A DNA stretch of 64,000 nucleotides. It comes from Schistocephalus solidus (Eukaryota > Platyhelminthes > Cestoda > Diphyllobothriidea > Diphyllobothriidae). A program made the translations under genes and the position numbers. The stretch is from assembly GCA_017591395.1 (NCBI GenBank), contig WEDG01005132.1, positions 62,001-126,000 of the forward strand, written 5' to 3'. The notes beneath the pieces were generated by a model. The model did not search any database, was not told the origin of the DNA, and worked only from the letters and a program-made list of their open reading frames with translations. Positions 24,201-39,200 of this stretch are shown in pieces; position 1 is the stretch's first letter, and every line of letters starts with the position of its first letter.

Positions 24201-27200
24201 TGACACTGGTGTTGCCTTCGCCATCCGGAACGTCATCGTAGGACGTCTGCCCGGTCTGCCGCAGGCAATCAATGATCGCCTGATGAGCCTTCACCTACCT
24301 CTTCGGGGAGACCAGTTCGCCACCATCATCAGCGCCTACGCTCCTCCAATGACGAGCTCTGAATCGGCGAAAGACCAATTCTACGAGGACCTGCACGCCC
24401 TGCTGGCGACTGTGCTGAAGGTGGACAAGTTAATTGTCCTTGGTGACTTCAACGCCCGTGTCAAGACGGACCACGCTGTCTGGCAGGGAGTGCTGGGTTC
24501 CCACGGTCTCGCTAACTGAAACGGTACAGCCTCCTTCTTCTGCAAATGTGTGCGTAACACTGTCTTCTGCTGACCAACACCATCTTCCGCCTTCCGACGC
24601 AGGAGAAGGCCACGTAGATGCACCTTCGGTCTCGGCACTGACAGCTGCTGGACTATGTTCTCGTACGGAGACGAGATCGACCAGGATGTGCTGGTAACCA
24701 AGGCAATCCGCAATGCCAATGGTGGACGGATCACTGCCTTGCCATCTCTCAGATGAAGCTCTGACTTCACCGACGAAGGCCTCAAGGTATGCAACCGCCA
24801 GGTAATTTAAATACTCTTTTGTTAAATCTGTCTGCTCACTGTTTTGGTTTCAGCAACCAAATAACCGGGAAATTGGAGGACCTGTATACTCCAGGTAATA
24901 AAGCAACCGTGGAGACACGATGGTGTCAACTGTGAAATGTCATGCAGTCCACCGCCCTCGATGTCCTCAGACGCGCACGCCGTCGACACCAGGACTGGTT
25001 TGACGACAATGACGCCGACATCAGCAACTTACTCGCGGAGAAGCATGGGCTACACAAAGCCTACATGGAATTTCGAACTGACGCCACCAAAGCCGCCTTC
25101 TACAGCAACGGCTGCGGGAGATGCAGGACGCCTGGATGATCCGAAAGGCTGAGGAAATCCAGGGGTATGTGGACCGCAATGAAATGAAAAACTTTTTCAA
25201 AGACATCAAGGCCATCTATGGCTCGTGTTTCAAGGGGACCGCACCGCTGCTCAACTCTGACGGCACAACACTGCTGACAGAGAAATCGCAAATTCTGAAG
25301 CCTTGGGCCGAGCACTTCAGAAGTGTTCTTTAATGCTCATCAACCATCTCCGATGCTGCCATTGACCGACTCCCTCAAGTGCACACGAACAACGACCTGG
25401 ATCTGCCACCTTCCCTATCAGAAACCATCCAGGCCATGTAGCAGATTTCCAGCGGTAAAGCACTGGGATCCGACGCAATCCCACCTGAAGTCTACAATCA
25501 TGGCGGGCCCCGGCTGATGGCAGAACTCTCAAAAATCTTCCAGATGTGGTGCCAATGACTAGTTACTCAGGATTTCAAAGAGGTGACCATCGTCCATCTC
25601 TACAAACGTAAGGGGAACCGGCAACTCTGTGATAATCACAGAGGCATCTCGTTGCTCATCATTGCCGGGAAGATCCTCACCCGTATCCTTCTCAATCGTC
25701 TGAACAGTCACCTAGAGCAGGCCTGCTCCCGGAAAGCCAATGTGGATTCCACCGACCCCGCGGAACAACCGACATGATCTTTGCCATCCACCAGCTACAA
25801 AAGAAGTGCCAGGAGATGCGAACTCACCTATACAATACCTTCGTGGATCTGACGAAAGCCTTTGACACGGTGAATCACGACGGACTGCGGAAAGTCATGC
25901 AGAAATTAGGCTGTCCTGAGCAGTTCACGCACATGGTGCGTCAGCTCCATCTACTCATCGACCTGCTCCCTCCCACCACCGCAACCACCACCACCTTCGC
26001 CTTCACTACTACTACCACCACCACCACCACCAGCGATGGGGACTCTCTCCTAAACTGTCCTCAATCCGACCGCACATTCACCTCACGCATCGGCCTGGTC
26101 GGTCACCTGCGAATACATCGTACAGAGACCGGTGAGCCAGTGCCTGGAGCACCAACACAGAGCAAAGATCGCCGCCTGCACTGCCCTCACTGTCCTCGCG
26201 CATTCACTCATCGCATGGGCCTTTTCGGTCACATGCGCACCCATGACAGCAGAAATTAACCTCAATACCGACAACACCGATACCCCATGTACACCCTCCG
26301 CTCCTGCAATTCTTACCACCACTGCCGTCCCCGCTACCATGAATGAAATCCCCCCAGCCTCTCCCGATTTCTCCTGCTTACACTGCACCCGCAACTTCCA
26401 CTCACGCATCGGCCTGGTCGGTCACCTGCGAATCCATTGCACGGAGGCTGGTGAACCAGTGCCTGGGGCTCCGACATACAGTCGCCACGCCCGCCTCCAC
26501 TGCCCTCACTGCTCCCGCGTATTGACACACCGCATGGGCCTATTAGAACACATGCACCTCTACGACAACCTGCGGTAAACCACCGGAGGCTAAGCCACAT
26601 CAGTGCACACCATATACACTAATACATAGACAACACCCTCACAATCATCATAATGTACCTGATAAAATCACGTTGTCCTAGAAACCGTGGCTTAGAAGGC
26701 TGCCAATGTGACGCTTACACCAGATCACGCCGTTTTCCCAGTGTATATGCTGTGTATGTCGAGTGGCTGACTAGTGGACTAAGAGTCAGGCGGCGATAGC
26801 TCCTCCCTATCCCCTGATTTAGTGAATACTGGTGTGTGCGTTATGGGGGCCAGGTCGTGCTGTGGCGCGCGAAGATGGGTACGTCGACCCGTCAGCCAAT
26901 GCACCCACCCCCACATCAGACAACTCACTGGCTCGAACGGTGGTCTCATTTTGGGGGTGGGAGAGAGAGTGAGGTCGACGGCTCAGCGCATTGTCCCCAC
27001 TGTAAACAATCTGACGTGCTTGAAACTATCACGGTGCGCAAACAACCGTGGCTTTGAAGGTTGCCAACTGACGGGATAACTCGGACCATGTGGTCAGCCC
27101 AATGTGTGTTTTGTGTGGAGTGGCTGACTGGCGGACTGAGAGTCAGGCTGCAATGGCCCCTTCTTACTGTGGCTATTATGGCACTCCCACTCCGTGGGAT

Positions 27201-30200
27201 CCAAGCACGGTGTGGTGGTACACATAGGGCGGCCCCGGTCACGCCAGCCACCTGCGCCCTCTCCCATCCCCGGTCTTCTTGCCCCGGTCACGACACCGGG
27301 TTCAGGTGGGGAGGAGGAGAGAATGCGGTAGATACAGCGCAAGTCTACTATCACTTTAAACTTAATCACATGCATGTCCCCGTCCCTGCACCACCATTCC
27401 GTGGAGCATACGGTGGACCTAGTCATAATCGACGGTCGAACATTCGTATCATATCAGAGTCGAAGTTGAAACAACACTGCCCTGATTTCCACCCACGAAG
27501 TTTTACCTTACTTGGCATAAAAAGTAATGAGGTTGGGCAGTTTTGAAAAACGCAATATTTATAATCATCAGTGAACCATTGAAAAAGTACAGTAAACTCT
27601 AACCGAGCAAGCGTACGACAAACCGCAACATCATTTGCGACAGTATGGCCTAAAATTGACGTAAAGTAATATCAAATCTACATACCTAATTTGCTTTGCC
27701 AATTTATTCACTATGTTGGCAAATATTGTGACAGCTTTAACCAACGCTCACGTTTTCCTTTAGGAAGAGTCCTCTGAAGAGACAGCCCGAGTGTCAGTTA
27801 AAAAGAGTCAGCCAAAGGTAGGTTCTCATTGCTTATTTATATTAGTTACGAGAGACGCTGTGGATCCAAATAGGCATTGCTATATTTTAGGATTTCATTG
27901 AGTTGACCTGAGTGGTAGTGATAGACCCTGCCGATAAAATGCAAACTTTCATTTTTTTGCACCTGAGTAAACACTAAGGTTAGGATAAACAAACTGTCCA
28001 TTTGAGAACCTGCTATGTACCAAAACGGAAGTTATTTCTTTTTTCAACGCTACAGAATACAGAAGATGAAGAATCAGAGGAAGAGGACGAAGATTTATTG
28101 AGGGGAATGGTATGTTGATCCTTCATTCATTCATTCATGCATACGTGTAAAACATTTCTGTTTTTAGGTCTCGAACCCATATGACTGGGTATCGAAAGTA
28201 GAAATTTGACAGCAAATTAAATCACGGAGCATCTGTTTGACTGTCAGTTTTAAAAATTAATAACCTAAGGAAAATAAAAAAGGGGCATTCGTCTGCGTCT
28301 TTTTATATGTCAAGGAGAAATTATCTCTTGATTGCGAATCGGCTGGCTGGAATTTTCCACACAAGCAGCAGTCTGTGGTACCGGTTTCATAGACACAACG
28401 CCGTATATACACGTGAAGTTATAAACTTTGTTGACGTACACAAGGGAGACTGGAATGGCCATTTCTGGCTCATAAGCCGTCATCAACCAGTCATATCCAA
28501 CCCCAGGTCGTGCCCCACCCGGGACTCAAATCCACAAGCTATTGATCAGAAGTTCAACGCTCTGACCAGTGAGCCACGGTTTCGTTGCCTTGCCAGGTAG
28601 GATCATGAAAATTGAAATTCGTTGATGAACGCCCACCAATCGCTAATGGAATTTACCCTCGAGTCCTGCCCACAGCCGCATAGCAGGAAGTACTCTTATG
28701 GATGGATGAACTTTGCCGACAAAGCCAAAGGCAAGACAACGAATGTGAAGTTATTTAAGGTGCTCCTCGGGGAAAATACCGACAGAAGCTATGCAAATGT
28801 AAAGTTCAGCATAAGCACCGGCTTCCAAAAGGCTCCGTTATTGCCTTCCCCATAGCGGGTATGTGAAATATTGCTAGACGGTGCAGTATATTCCCACAAC
28901 CTTTCCTCTCCTTGATTGGACTGCTAATCATAGCTTTTAATTTACCGCTATGTGTTGGGGTATTCAGTCAAACTTTCAGAACCGAACTGCCATGAGCATC
29001 ACTGCTTGGTCATCAGCTGCGTTCTCCCTGTTCGATGAGTGGCGGGCGAAAAACTGCGCATATATTGCAAAACACCTGGGAAAAGAAGCATTTTTTCAAT
29101 TTTTAAAAAGGATTTTAGATTTGTATGATAAAACTTAAAGGTATTCCTTGACCAATTTTTTAAATCCTTCGATGAGAAAAATAAAACGGGCAAAGGTACC
29201 CCCGGTATTACTGATGACCTTGCCCCAACTTCGAAGGGTTTACCTTATTTCGTTCCCTAATTTTAACAATACCCCTGAGGTTCAGCCTCCCAACCCTCTT
29301 AACGATACCCATAATCCTCAACCTCCTTGCCTTGACTATAATCCTCAGCTCTGATGGAACTTGATGCCAGGCCATCTGTAATACTAAGGTTCCGTATAAC
29401 AGTGCCTTACCTAAAAGAAAACCATCATAAGTAATGCGAACTAGATGCGCGATAATCATGAATGTGAGGAGAGGAACAGGAATGCTCATGCATGATAACA
29501 TTTCATGAGCTCGATCACCTGACTACACACGCCCTGTGCGCTACTCTATTTTGGTGCATATTTTTCTGTGGCTAGACGGTGAGAAGTCTAGGGGTATCTG
29601 GTTACCGTCGTTTCAGGGTGTTACTCAAAGCTTCGTTTTAAACAGGACATCCTGCGCGGGCATCGAAAAAAATACGTGACAAATAACCAAAGTGCTTTTA
29701 ACTAGTTGTTATTGACGATCTCATGGGATTAGGCTGCAGAAAAAATCTGGTATCTCCAACATAGGGAAATTTTCATCTGTTTATATAGAGCCCCCAGCCT
29801 TTAAGATGCCAAAGTAACACTGGATCTATAATCTCACCGATTGAGTTCAGATTGATTATGATTAACCAGGTCGATATTCAAAGATCACCACTGATAGAGA
29901 GGTACCATGCGGCAGATCGTTAAGAGAAGCTAGACTAAGAATGGTCACAGATAAACATTCATTTGTCAACCCACACATTTCTACCTGTTTTGCAAATGAA
30001 CATACCTAGTAAACCAAAACATAAAATTCTGCTCAGTAGATCATGTAGTTAGTAGCAATTCCATAGGTTATGAGCCTGGTGTGAATTGGCACTGCCATAC
30101 TCTATCTCAGAGCTTATTTTACCCCTCTCCAATACGTACAAATATACGTCTTCAAAACCTTCATGCTTTTACTTAGGCAGGGTTGTTTTTCAAACGGAAG

Positions 30201-33200
30201 AAAACAACAGGTTTTTGAAACGTTTCCTGAGTTCAACGAAAGAAACATTTCTTACGATATACACTGTGAGCAGGAGCCCTTCATCCGGGGCGAAAAGTAA
30301 ACACACAACCTCACAATGGCTTTTGCGTTCCAGTTAAGTGTCAGCAGATATTTCTGTCAGGCGTGAGACCTTTTGGCAGGGATCATTCTAAGTAATATGA
30401 AAACGGCGATAATAGGATTTTACTGGATCGGGCTAAATGCAGAGAAGTAGAGCGTCAACCTTATCCTAACCCTATCAATTATTTTTGTTAGGGTTAGCGT
30501 TCATTGTCGGTTTAGTAGGGTTGCAAAATAATTTGTTGCCCCGATTAGTGTGCAGAGTGCGAGATCCGGAGGCTTTACCTAAGTTGTCCTCGTTTCATCT
30601 GATAATTTTAGATACAGAGTATAAATTCAATTCCGTCTAAACATGACGGTTTCAAGAGGACAAAATATTAAAATATTCATTCAAACCCAGGTAGAGTTGC
30701 TCATTAAGCCAAAACACATATTACGGCCTCCGATTCAACGCGCGTCCAGTCTGTCCCTACAGCAGTGCGTGTTATGGATTGACATATACCGTACATATTA
30801 CATGACATTTAATTATTCGGCTTATAAAAAAGCTCAGTGAATTTGGAAGCTAATGAGTCAAACAGTAAATCTTCCGCATGATCTGGCAAAATGGCTCAAG
30901 TTTTTGTAATATTCGCTCGTCATTCGTCAATAGCAAACCTTTATATATCCGTTATTGAGATCTTTGGAAGAACATATCTTTATATAAAATACGACAGTAT
31001 ATGTCGCTTTTGAAAATAAATGTAACCGAATTCATTTTCAACGCATATATTTGACAGATGGCGACAGATTTTGATGCAAAGAAAAGGCCCTTGGTGAGTA
31101 TTAACTCTGCTGATTAAAAATATCATTTAAAAATTGAAACTGTTTTCTGCCGTAAGTGAAATATTGCTTGATTCCAACGACTATGAAGATTTTTATTGAA
31201 TACTGTTCCTGCAAATATGTCGAAACGAGGTAACGACCAGTTAAGGAAAATGCGGTCCCCTATTTCTTCCATACAAAATTAGTGTCCACTTTAGTTTGAA
31301 CTTGAAAAAAAAGAACTAGAAGCTCTCGTCTAATAGATGACCTTCGAACCGGAATGCGTAAGGAATTTTTTATTTCCGTAGTTCAAAGATTATGGTGAAG
31401 GTTTATATCATATTTAATGGAAAACAAGTAATAGTCTGTCAAAAATCTAGCATAGAATTATGGAATTTTGCAACTTACGAATCATAACAGTGCACCCGTA
31501 GGCACATGATGTCGCATGGAAGTCGCAGTATGCTATGCGACAGACCTGACAGACCTTCAAGAGCTTTGTCACTAAGGGCTATAATATGTACCAATGCAAA
31601 AAGTGACAGCGATGAACCTGATTAGATGCCATAAAAATTGTCACGGAATGTTAAAAGACAAAATCTTCAGTACCTGATGCATCCACTCGATAGTAAAACA
31701 TTTATATTCTTATAAGAATTAAGAGGATACAATGTGCTTCCCTCTTCACTTAAAGAAATACAGTTTACGCAAAAATTTAACGCCGGCGTTCAAAGAGGTT
31801 AAACCTAGCAACGTAGTTTCTCCTATTGAGTGAGATCACCGAATGTACAAAACTACACGTTCAATTGCGTTTGTGACGGATTTAATCGCGTTTCCTCTCT
31901 TCGAAAGAGAGGTCTACAGCTTAAAAATTCGGCTGCAAAAATGACCAAGAGACAAAACTGCGTAGAATGGAGCCATTTTGTAAAAACATTGCACGCAAAA
32001 ATCCATTACAGTATGCTCCTAACGCAGCTATCCGTTTAAATCATCTAAATTTGTTTCGCTAAACGTTTATTTCTTGGCCACATGACGCAAAAGTGAAGAG
32101 TTAGATGCAGCAACGTCCCTCTATGTGATTTTGGATAAAGTATGATGGTTTTGATAGTGAAATTTTGCAAATTAATGCCAGAAGTTGGAATAACCTCATC
32201 GACCTGGGAAGTGCGAAACTGAGTTCAATGAGAAGTAATTCATATGTAGAGAGAGAGCTGTTTCGGGAAATGTATATGAAAATATATGTACTCCGTTGTG
32301 CAAAGACCAGAAAACTAATATTTCACAAAGCATAAAATTAGAAAAGCCTCTTATTCCCCCATTCTTACATTGTACTTGCTTTAATCTTTCGCCATATTTC
32401 CTGCAGCATTTAGTCAAACTTTACTCGAACGAAGATAAGTGTTTTGAGTGGCGCTTCTGCTGTTGAACGATGTATTGGCGAAGAGTTTGACATAAATGGC
32501 TCCACCAAATTTCCTTCTGCGGTGTCTAGTCATAATACTGCTTAGTTTAGAAAACGTGCAAATTATGCAATGGTCATCCGAAGCTGGTAGTGTTTCATGC
32601 TAGTGTTTGCATTTACATGAACCCCCACACTCTAAAGACAAGTCCACGTGTTCACTTAAGTGCTTGCAAACGTTTTCAAAACTAAAGCATAAACTCGATT
32701 CAAGTATTAAATTTCAAGAAGACTTAATCAGTGCAAGAAGGAATATGTTCCCGCATGCTTTGGATAAAATATATTTGAATGTTTAAGGGCATCGGGAACA
32801 AACTCGCTAAAAAGCCGGTATCATGGGTGGATCCAATAGGTTTAGATTTTGCTGTTCGATTCTTAATATTTTAAGCCTAATCTAGTAATTTTATCAAATC
32901 AAAAACACATTTGATCATTTTGATTTAAGTTTAATGACAGCATATGTGTTGTATGCATGGTGAGAAGTGCGACTCCCAGTAACAGGCAAGATTTCATCCT
33001 CTTGTTAATTCTGCTCATTTCTGTGCTAGAATGGGTTCTTCCACCCCCTCTTATGGAAAAATATGACCTTACGTTAGGTCATCCTCATGTATTAGGACTT
33101 TGGTTATATCGATGAAGTCTCTGTGATGGCAAAGACAGCTGATTCGAAAATTAAAATATCCTCCACAGGGGTGAGTATTATCGTTTAGGGCTTAACGCTC

Positions 33201-36200
33201 GGAGATGCTTCGTCCGGTCACGACAGCGAATAGAGTTGTAATATCGTGAGTCAAAATGTTTGGTAAAAATACGAGTTAGCACATTACTGTCTTCTCCAAA
33301 TCTGCTGGAATCAGCGTAAGATTAGTCTGAATACTGGACTGCTGGTGTTCGAGGCCTTAATCAGGACACGACTTCAAGTTTATGAGGTACCCACCAAGGC
33401 GATGTGCTCGTTCGACACTTTCGCGTTATATCCTCTGAATTCGCCTCTCGGATCGTACCCCCAGCGAAAGACTATTAAGTTGGTCAGGAGCCGAACCATT
33501 CAGCCATTCTATACTCTTCCCTATGAGATGGTTTCGGCAACATGCCGAACCGACGCGGACATGAAACATTTCCCTGCATGATTTCACCCGAACCCGACAT
33601 TAACGGACAATGAATCGACGTCGCCCATGACAGCCTTATGTAACGCTGGCGACTAGTACTTCTCTGTTTATCGTGTCTGCCAGGCTGCCCTGCCAAATTA
33701 TTTCAATTTTTTTCACGAGTCTGCAAATGACCGACTGTACTGCAGAGCGATCACATGTATTCTAGTTGAGGTTAAACCACCGGTTTCGGTTATGATGTCT
33801 GGCTTTAAATTACCGTAAATATGCATACTTAGATAGACATTTGTCAGGGCTTTTGCATTTTACCCATGCTGTACGCGCAGTTAAACTGTTTTTTATGTCC
33901 TTAATGTTTATGAGGCTTAAAACCGTAAAAACTATTCCGCTAAAGGGCAGAAGTTTACAAAATTCGACTCATATGTTCATAGCCTGGGGGAAAACCTGGA
34001 AGAATTGGTTTCAAGAACCAATTAGAAATTACCTTTTGAGAATAAGTTATAATGCACTTTATTACCAAACCTAAGCCAGCCACAAGTCGGTGGATAAATA
34101 CTAACAGGACCAAAAATTATAAATCGCAAATACACTTCGTAACTTCTTACTCGGTGGGGTTTCTTGCTGCAGTCTAAAATGTATACCTAAGCTTTCGATT
34201 TATTGTGTCAGTAATAAACTGAATTTAAAAATATCATGCATTCCAGTGCACCAAGATTTAATTCACCGAGGCATGCTACAGATGTCAGTCAGGAAACATT
34301 TCATTGAAAAATAGGCAAAAAGATATGGAAATGAGCGTCAAAACTAGTGCAATTACCTGACATGTCCTATATGCGTTTGTTTTGGGTATGCATGAACAAA
34401 CAGATAATCGAAAAGACACCACGACATTCGCATATCACATATGCAGAAGACATTCCTAATGCTGACGGGAAGCGTATGGAAATGGTCAAAGAGATGGACA
34501 TTTGGGAGAGTAGTAGATACTTGAAGCACCAAAATGGGTAAATTTGAAATCAAGTTTGCTCTTTCATTGCATTATCTCTCTGAAATTCATGTATACAGCA
34601 TTATGGAATTCACTCCAAATGTCTCACTAATAACTGAAGGGCCAAACCCTTTATTTACTTATTACCTTTATGTCAATATTGGCCATTCTAGTGGTCAGCC
34701 AATGACTGGATAAAGCGTGTCCACTAGAGTTGATCATTCCAAATAAAATTATCTAAACATGAATTTGGCCAGCTAGAACTATAAAATCATTTCCCGCAAA
34801 AATAACGAGAACCTCAGGTTCGAATTTCACCTAGGGAAAAGAACGGAGGAATGAAATATATCAAATAGGAAAATGGGCGAAGCCACAGAAATAGCTTATT
34901 TAAAAGAAAAACAGCAGAAATGTTGTACCCCCATTTAGAACCTCGGCACCGAAAAATAATTTGAAAGAAGGTCCTTCTTTTATCTTTGGTAGCAGAGGAC
35001 CAGTACATGACTCATATTCTCACTAACCATAGCATAAGGCTTTCTCTGTGATTATGAAGGCTACGGCAAATGTGTCCTTTGGAATTATTCTTTTTCCCTT
35101 AACCAAAGTTCCCCCAAAACGGGTCGGAAATATTTTTTGCCTAAAATCATGGATTATATTGGTTTCTAATATCCTACCTAAAAATCGGTTTTATAAATCT
35201 CGCTATGTCTGTATTAGATTTTAGCACCATGATAAACCTTTCCAGATAAAATTATTTGACAAGGTAACAGTGAGTGCTGCAACTTAAGAAAAATTGACTT
35301 ATTAATAATTTTTATTTACGCTTCCATTAGACTTTATAACTTGGCAGTACCCTCCCGGCTTTCAAAGTCTTCCACGTACTTTTGATGGCTTCTCTGAAAG
35401 CAATACTTTAGAATGCCTTATCATATGAAACCCAGCACCGGATTATTCCCCGCAGAGGCGACTGGGGCATTTACTCGACCTTCTTTGACCTTTTTGACAG
35501 CAGAACTGAAGATGCTTGACGCGTCCTGAATAGACTGAAATATACAGATGTGCATTAAAATATAAACAGCACGTTTAAATTAACTTTACTCTATCACCGT
35601 TTAGCCATGGAAATATATTTAAAACAACTAAAGGAGCAATCAATTTAGACAAAAACGCGTTTTGTAACTATTTACCGTCACGCTTACTGAATGAAAGTCG
35701 TCCGTTATCAATAAGAATATTAACTTTTCATAGATTTATACATTTTTACCTTTACACATTCTGCAAAAATGATTCATAAACACGTCTAAATGCATGAAAA
35801 CAGTTCCACAAATTATCCGTTGCTCCTTAGTTACTTTTCTGAGTTACATTTAAGTGTGAATTGCGAATCCAGGTTACTTACTGTTTGATAATTCTGCCAT
35901 TAATAGGTGGTTTTTGTTTCTTTTCCTGTAAGGATATTCAACTGGACCTTACTGCTGCCAAACAACGTTTGGTAAGTACATTGGTGGCATCAGACCTTGA
36001 AACCTCCTTAGCTCTCATGTATCCGAAAAAAGGTATCAGTCTCCTACTGTCCTCTCAAATCATCACGAGTTTTCAAATGCGAATATTACTGATTATACAC
36101 AAAATTTTCATATATTTGAAAGGTTTCGTACGAAATGAGGCTGTTAACTGGGAGAATTATCACAAGATCGGTTTAGAGATGCACTAATAATATCCCATAA

Positions 36201-39200
36201 GTTTTGTGTCAAGGTACTTTTGACTCCACTCCTACGTAGGTGTCGTACAAAAAGGCCAAATAAAATTCCTGATGCCCTCATTTTGTACCCAAGTAAAATA
36301 AAATGCTTGTTTTAATAAACGAACTAACAATTTTGCATGAAATTTATTAACTCACCAAATTTTCAAAAGTGAAATCACATTGGCCTAACAATTTGCAAGT
36401 CATTAGACTGCATATTCGAAAGAGGATGGAGGCCAAATAGGTTAGGCAACCCAGAACCAGCACACTAATGTTATGACATTTGTTGGGAACTCCTTGTAAT
36501 GAAGAATCCGTCAATCATAGCATGGCTTCTAAGTTTTTCGAATTAAAGTTTGGCCATCCCATCATTAAAAAGGTTTTCTTGGCCCTGTGCACATCTTTTT
36601 AGTGAAAGAGAAAAGTTTTAACGAATTTTAGTGTTGGCGCATATTGTTCGCAACATGCATTTGTGGCGATCTTTTGTAGATGAAGGGAAAATTATTTAGT
36701 CCTTTTCTTCCGCATGCTCTAAGACGATATTGCCAGGACCGAATTGCTTTTATGCCCACCCTTCACGTAATATTGGTTGCTTTGAATAAAATTCCAGGAA
36801 AGTTACAATAGTCCGGTGTCCCAACCCTAACAATAGCCTTGCTCTTAAACCTAACCCCAACCTTGTGCAAAACCTGGAATGCCCTGAAATTCAGTGCTCC
36901 AGGTTACCATATTATGTTGAGGAGGCCAAATTAGCCATCCATAGACATTTCCAAAGGTTAATTTACTTATCCACGCAAAGTCTAGAGCAGACAAAAGTTT
37001 CTTCGACATCACAGCGTGAACGGGAAACGGTAACAGGTTGTTTTTTTATTTCCTTACGTCCTTCACTTATCCTTGCGACAACTCGGACGGTTGTCATTTT
37101 GCAGGCATGTGTCCTTTCTACTCGCTTTCGTCCTAAACTCTGACGCATAAATGTGACTGTTTTTGTGGTCCTTTGTTGAATCAGACGTAGGTGCTCAGAA
37201 AAGCTAAGTTTTCGGGCAACGGAAGAGTATCGGGTGTGTTAGACGGATGTAGATGGCGCGAGTCAGCCATGCCCCTACTTAACTAGATCACGCGATCGTG
37301 ACAGGTAGAATGAATATGATCACAAACATAGCCAAAGATCATTTGTTTAGGCGTGCAGTAATTGGTGAGGACTAAGATGGTCTGGCGATTCCGCGACCGG
37401 CGTGTTGCTCCTCAAAAGGTTAAAGAGAAAAAGAGGACAGAATAGTTGAATCACGTTTCGTTGTCAGCCTTCTCGTTCCCAACACAGTAGCCCATTATCC
37501 ACACCGAAAATAAACTTACTTTCAGACGGACTGCAGTACTCCTGAATTCTTTAATAAGAAGGAATGGCCACCTAATAAAACTAAGACTATTATTGCATCC
37601 AAGGGATTTGGACCCACTTCAGGTCTTGGGCCAGCCTTAGTAATTCATCAGTTCATCAATTTTAACTATTAAATGCAACTAACGTGTATGGTTAATGGAT
37701 ACCTTAAGGCTCAGATCAAAACTAATTGTAAAACGTGCCCTCGTGACTGTTTGTATTGAGCAAAGGAAACCGAATCCGAATGGCTGAATATAAGCTAACG
37801 TCAAGCAATCTAAGTCCGCGTTTAAGGGACTGTAAAACGCGCAAAAATATGACCTACTCAATGTGATTGCCTTTGGAATAGCAGTTTCGACGAGAGACGT
37901 CAGTTAAACCTGACAGTTTTCAAAGAATAAATAAAACCGTTAGCAGCAGATGAAATAAAAGAACTAGAATACCTACGCTGCCCACACTAGGAGTCTTCCG
38001 AAAGTCTTGGATACAAGACTCCTTGGCCCCATCTCCTACTTACGTATACGAAGTCGCCATCCTTGCAGGGTTGTGATCGGGCAGAAGTTTGGCTCGCAAA
38101 TGTTACTGTTATCAGCCTACTCCTTAAATATGAAATTTTCCTTTTTTGAATCAAAAGTTTCACGTTTGGCCAAACTCAAACGCCTTTGCAAATAGTTTCT
38201 GAAGATAATATACACTAGTCTAAAAGAAAGACCATCTCTTTGATCTTTGAGTTTTCAGGTACCTAATACTTACCACGCAATTCTGGCCTTTTAATGGGTC
38301 CTTTAGCGTTGCCTGCCAACAAAAATAGCGAAACATCTTTAAACCAATAACGCGTGCGGAGGAGGTGCAGTATCAACTAGCACTTGATACAGTTCTGTAC
38401 GTACTGACAACTGCCTTACAAACCTTATGTGCAGTTCATAATTAGCGATTCTCAAACAACAATATTTTCGGCAAACTGTGCGTACTGGATGACCAAAATT
38501 CCCAAGCGCATGGTTGTGAATACAGGGGAAACTGAACCCTTTTTTACCTGATAGAAGGGACGGTAAATGTTCACGGTGGTATTCCCTAATTCGTCTTCTT
38601 ATTTTGCCAGTGGCAGATTTTAAAGAAATATACAAGACCCAAGTTGGAAAGATGGCACAATTTACTGACGTCAACGAGTTTTGCGTAGTGTCCTTCAAAT
38701 GCCACCGATCTGTGCCTATTTATACTATGGTGGGCGCGTGCCGAGTGAAGCAGTCAAGCTGTGCATGCTTGGATGCTGGGCGGACGGAAGGAGGGGGGGA
38801 AGATGGCCTGCCGACTTAGCACCAGTACTCGCTACGATGACAGAATGACGTTACTCACATCAGCACATTACTGGCACGGTCCTGCTCTCCTCATACCTAC
38901 TCTTATGACCTCACGATATCGCGTGGCTGACCGTCATTCCACGAAAAGGCCTCAACTATCTATCTTATGGTCATCTTGGGGTCAGTGTCTGGTGGTTTAT
39001 TTGGGACTGAACTTACAGACAGCCTACATTTGCTTTCAACATCCTATTTTGACCTGTACCTAAGGACTACATAGATGGTCCCCTAAGCGGAACACGGGAC
39101 TAGGAACAGCCACCACCCCAGTAATAAAGGTCACCCCACACATCATTCAAGGTGAGGTTAATATTCTCGTGGCCGAACCTTAACCCTAACAGCAACCGTG

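Larger units (their letters stand above)
23360..26640 (+). mobile_element. Decayed non-LTR retrotransposon (LINE) with C2H2 zinc-finger 3' end
   Basis: About 630 bp of GC-rich 5' region lead into an endonuclease domain (23995-24519), an RT domain (about 25120-25955) and C2H2 fingers (26064-26575). The frame is broken many times. The element sits in the 5.1-kb intron between exons 11 and 12, in the same orientation as the gene. Its GC content is well above the intron around it. Similar EN-RT proteins ending in paired C2H2 fingers are abundant in diphyllobothriid tapeworms, which is my main clue to the organism. Confidence 0.82.

Noticed and set aside
29209..29240. CTGATGA in the palindromic element as a hammerhead core
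   Set aside because: No stem II or GAAA box follows; it is part of the terminal arm.
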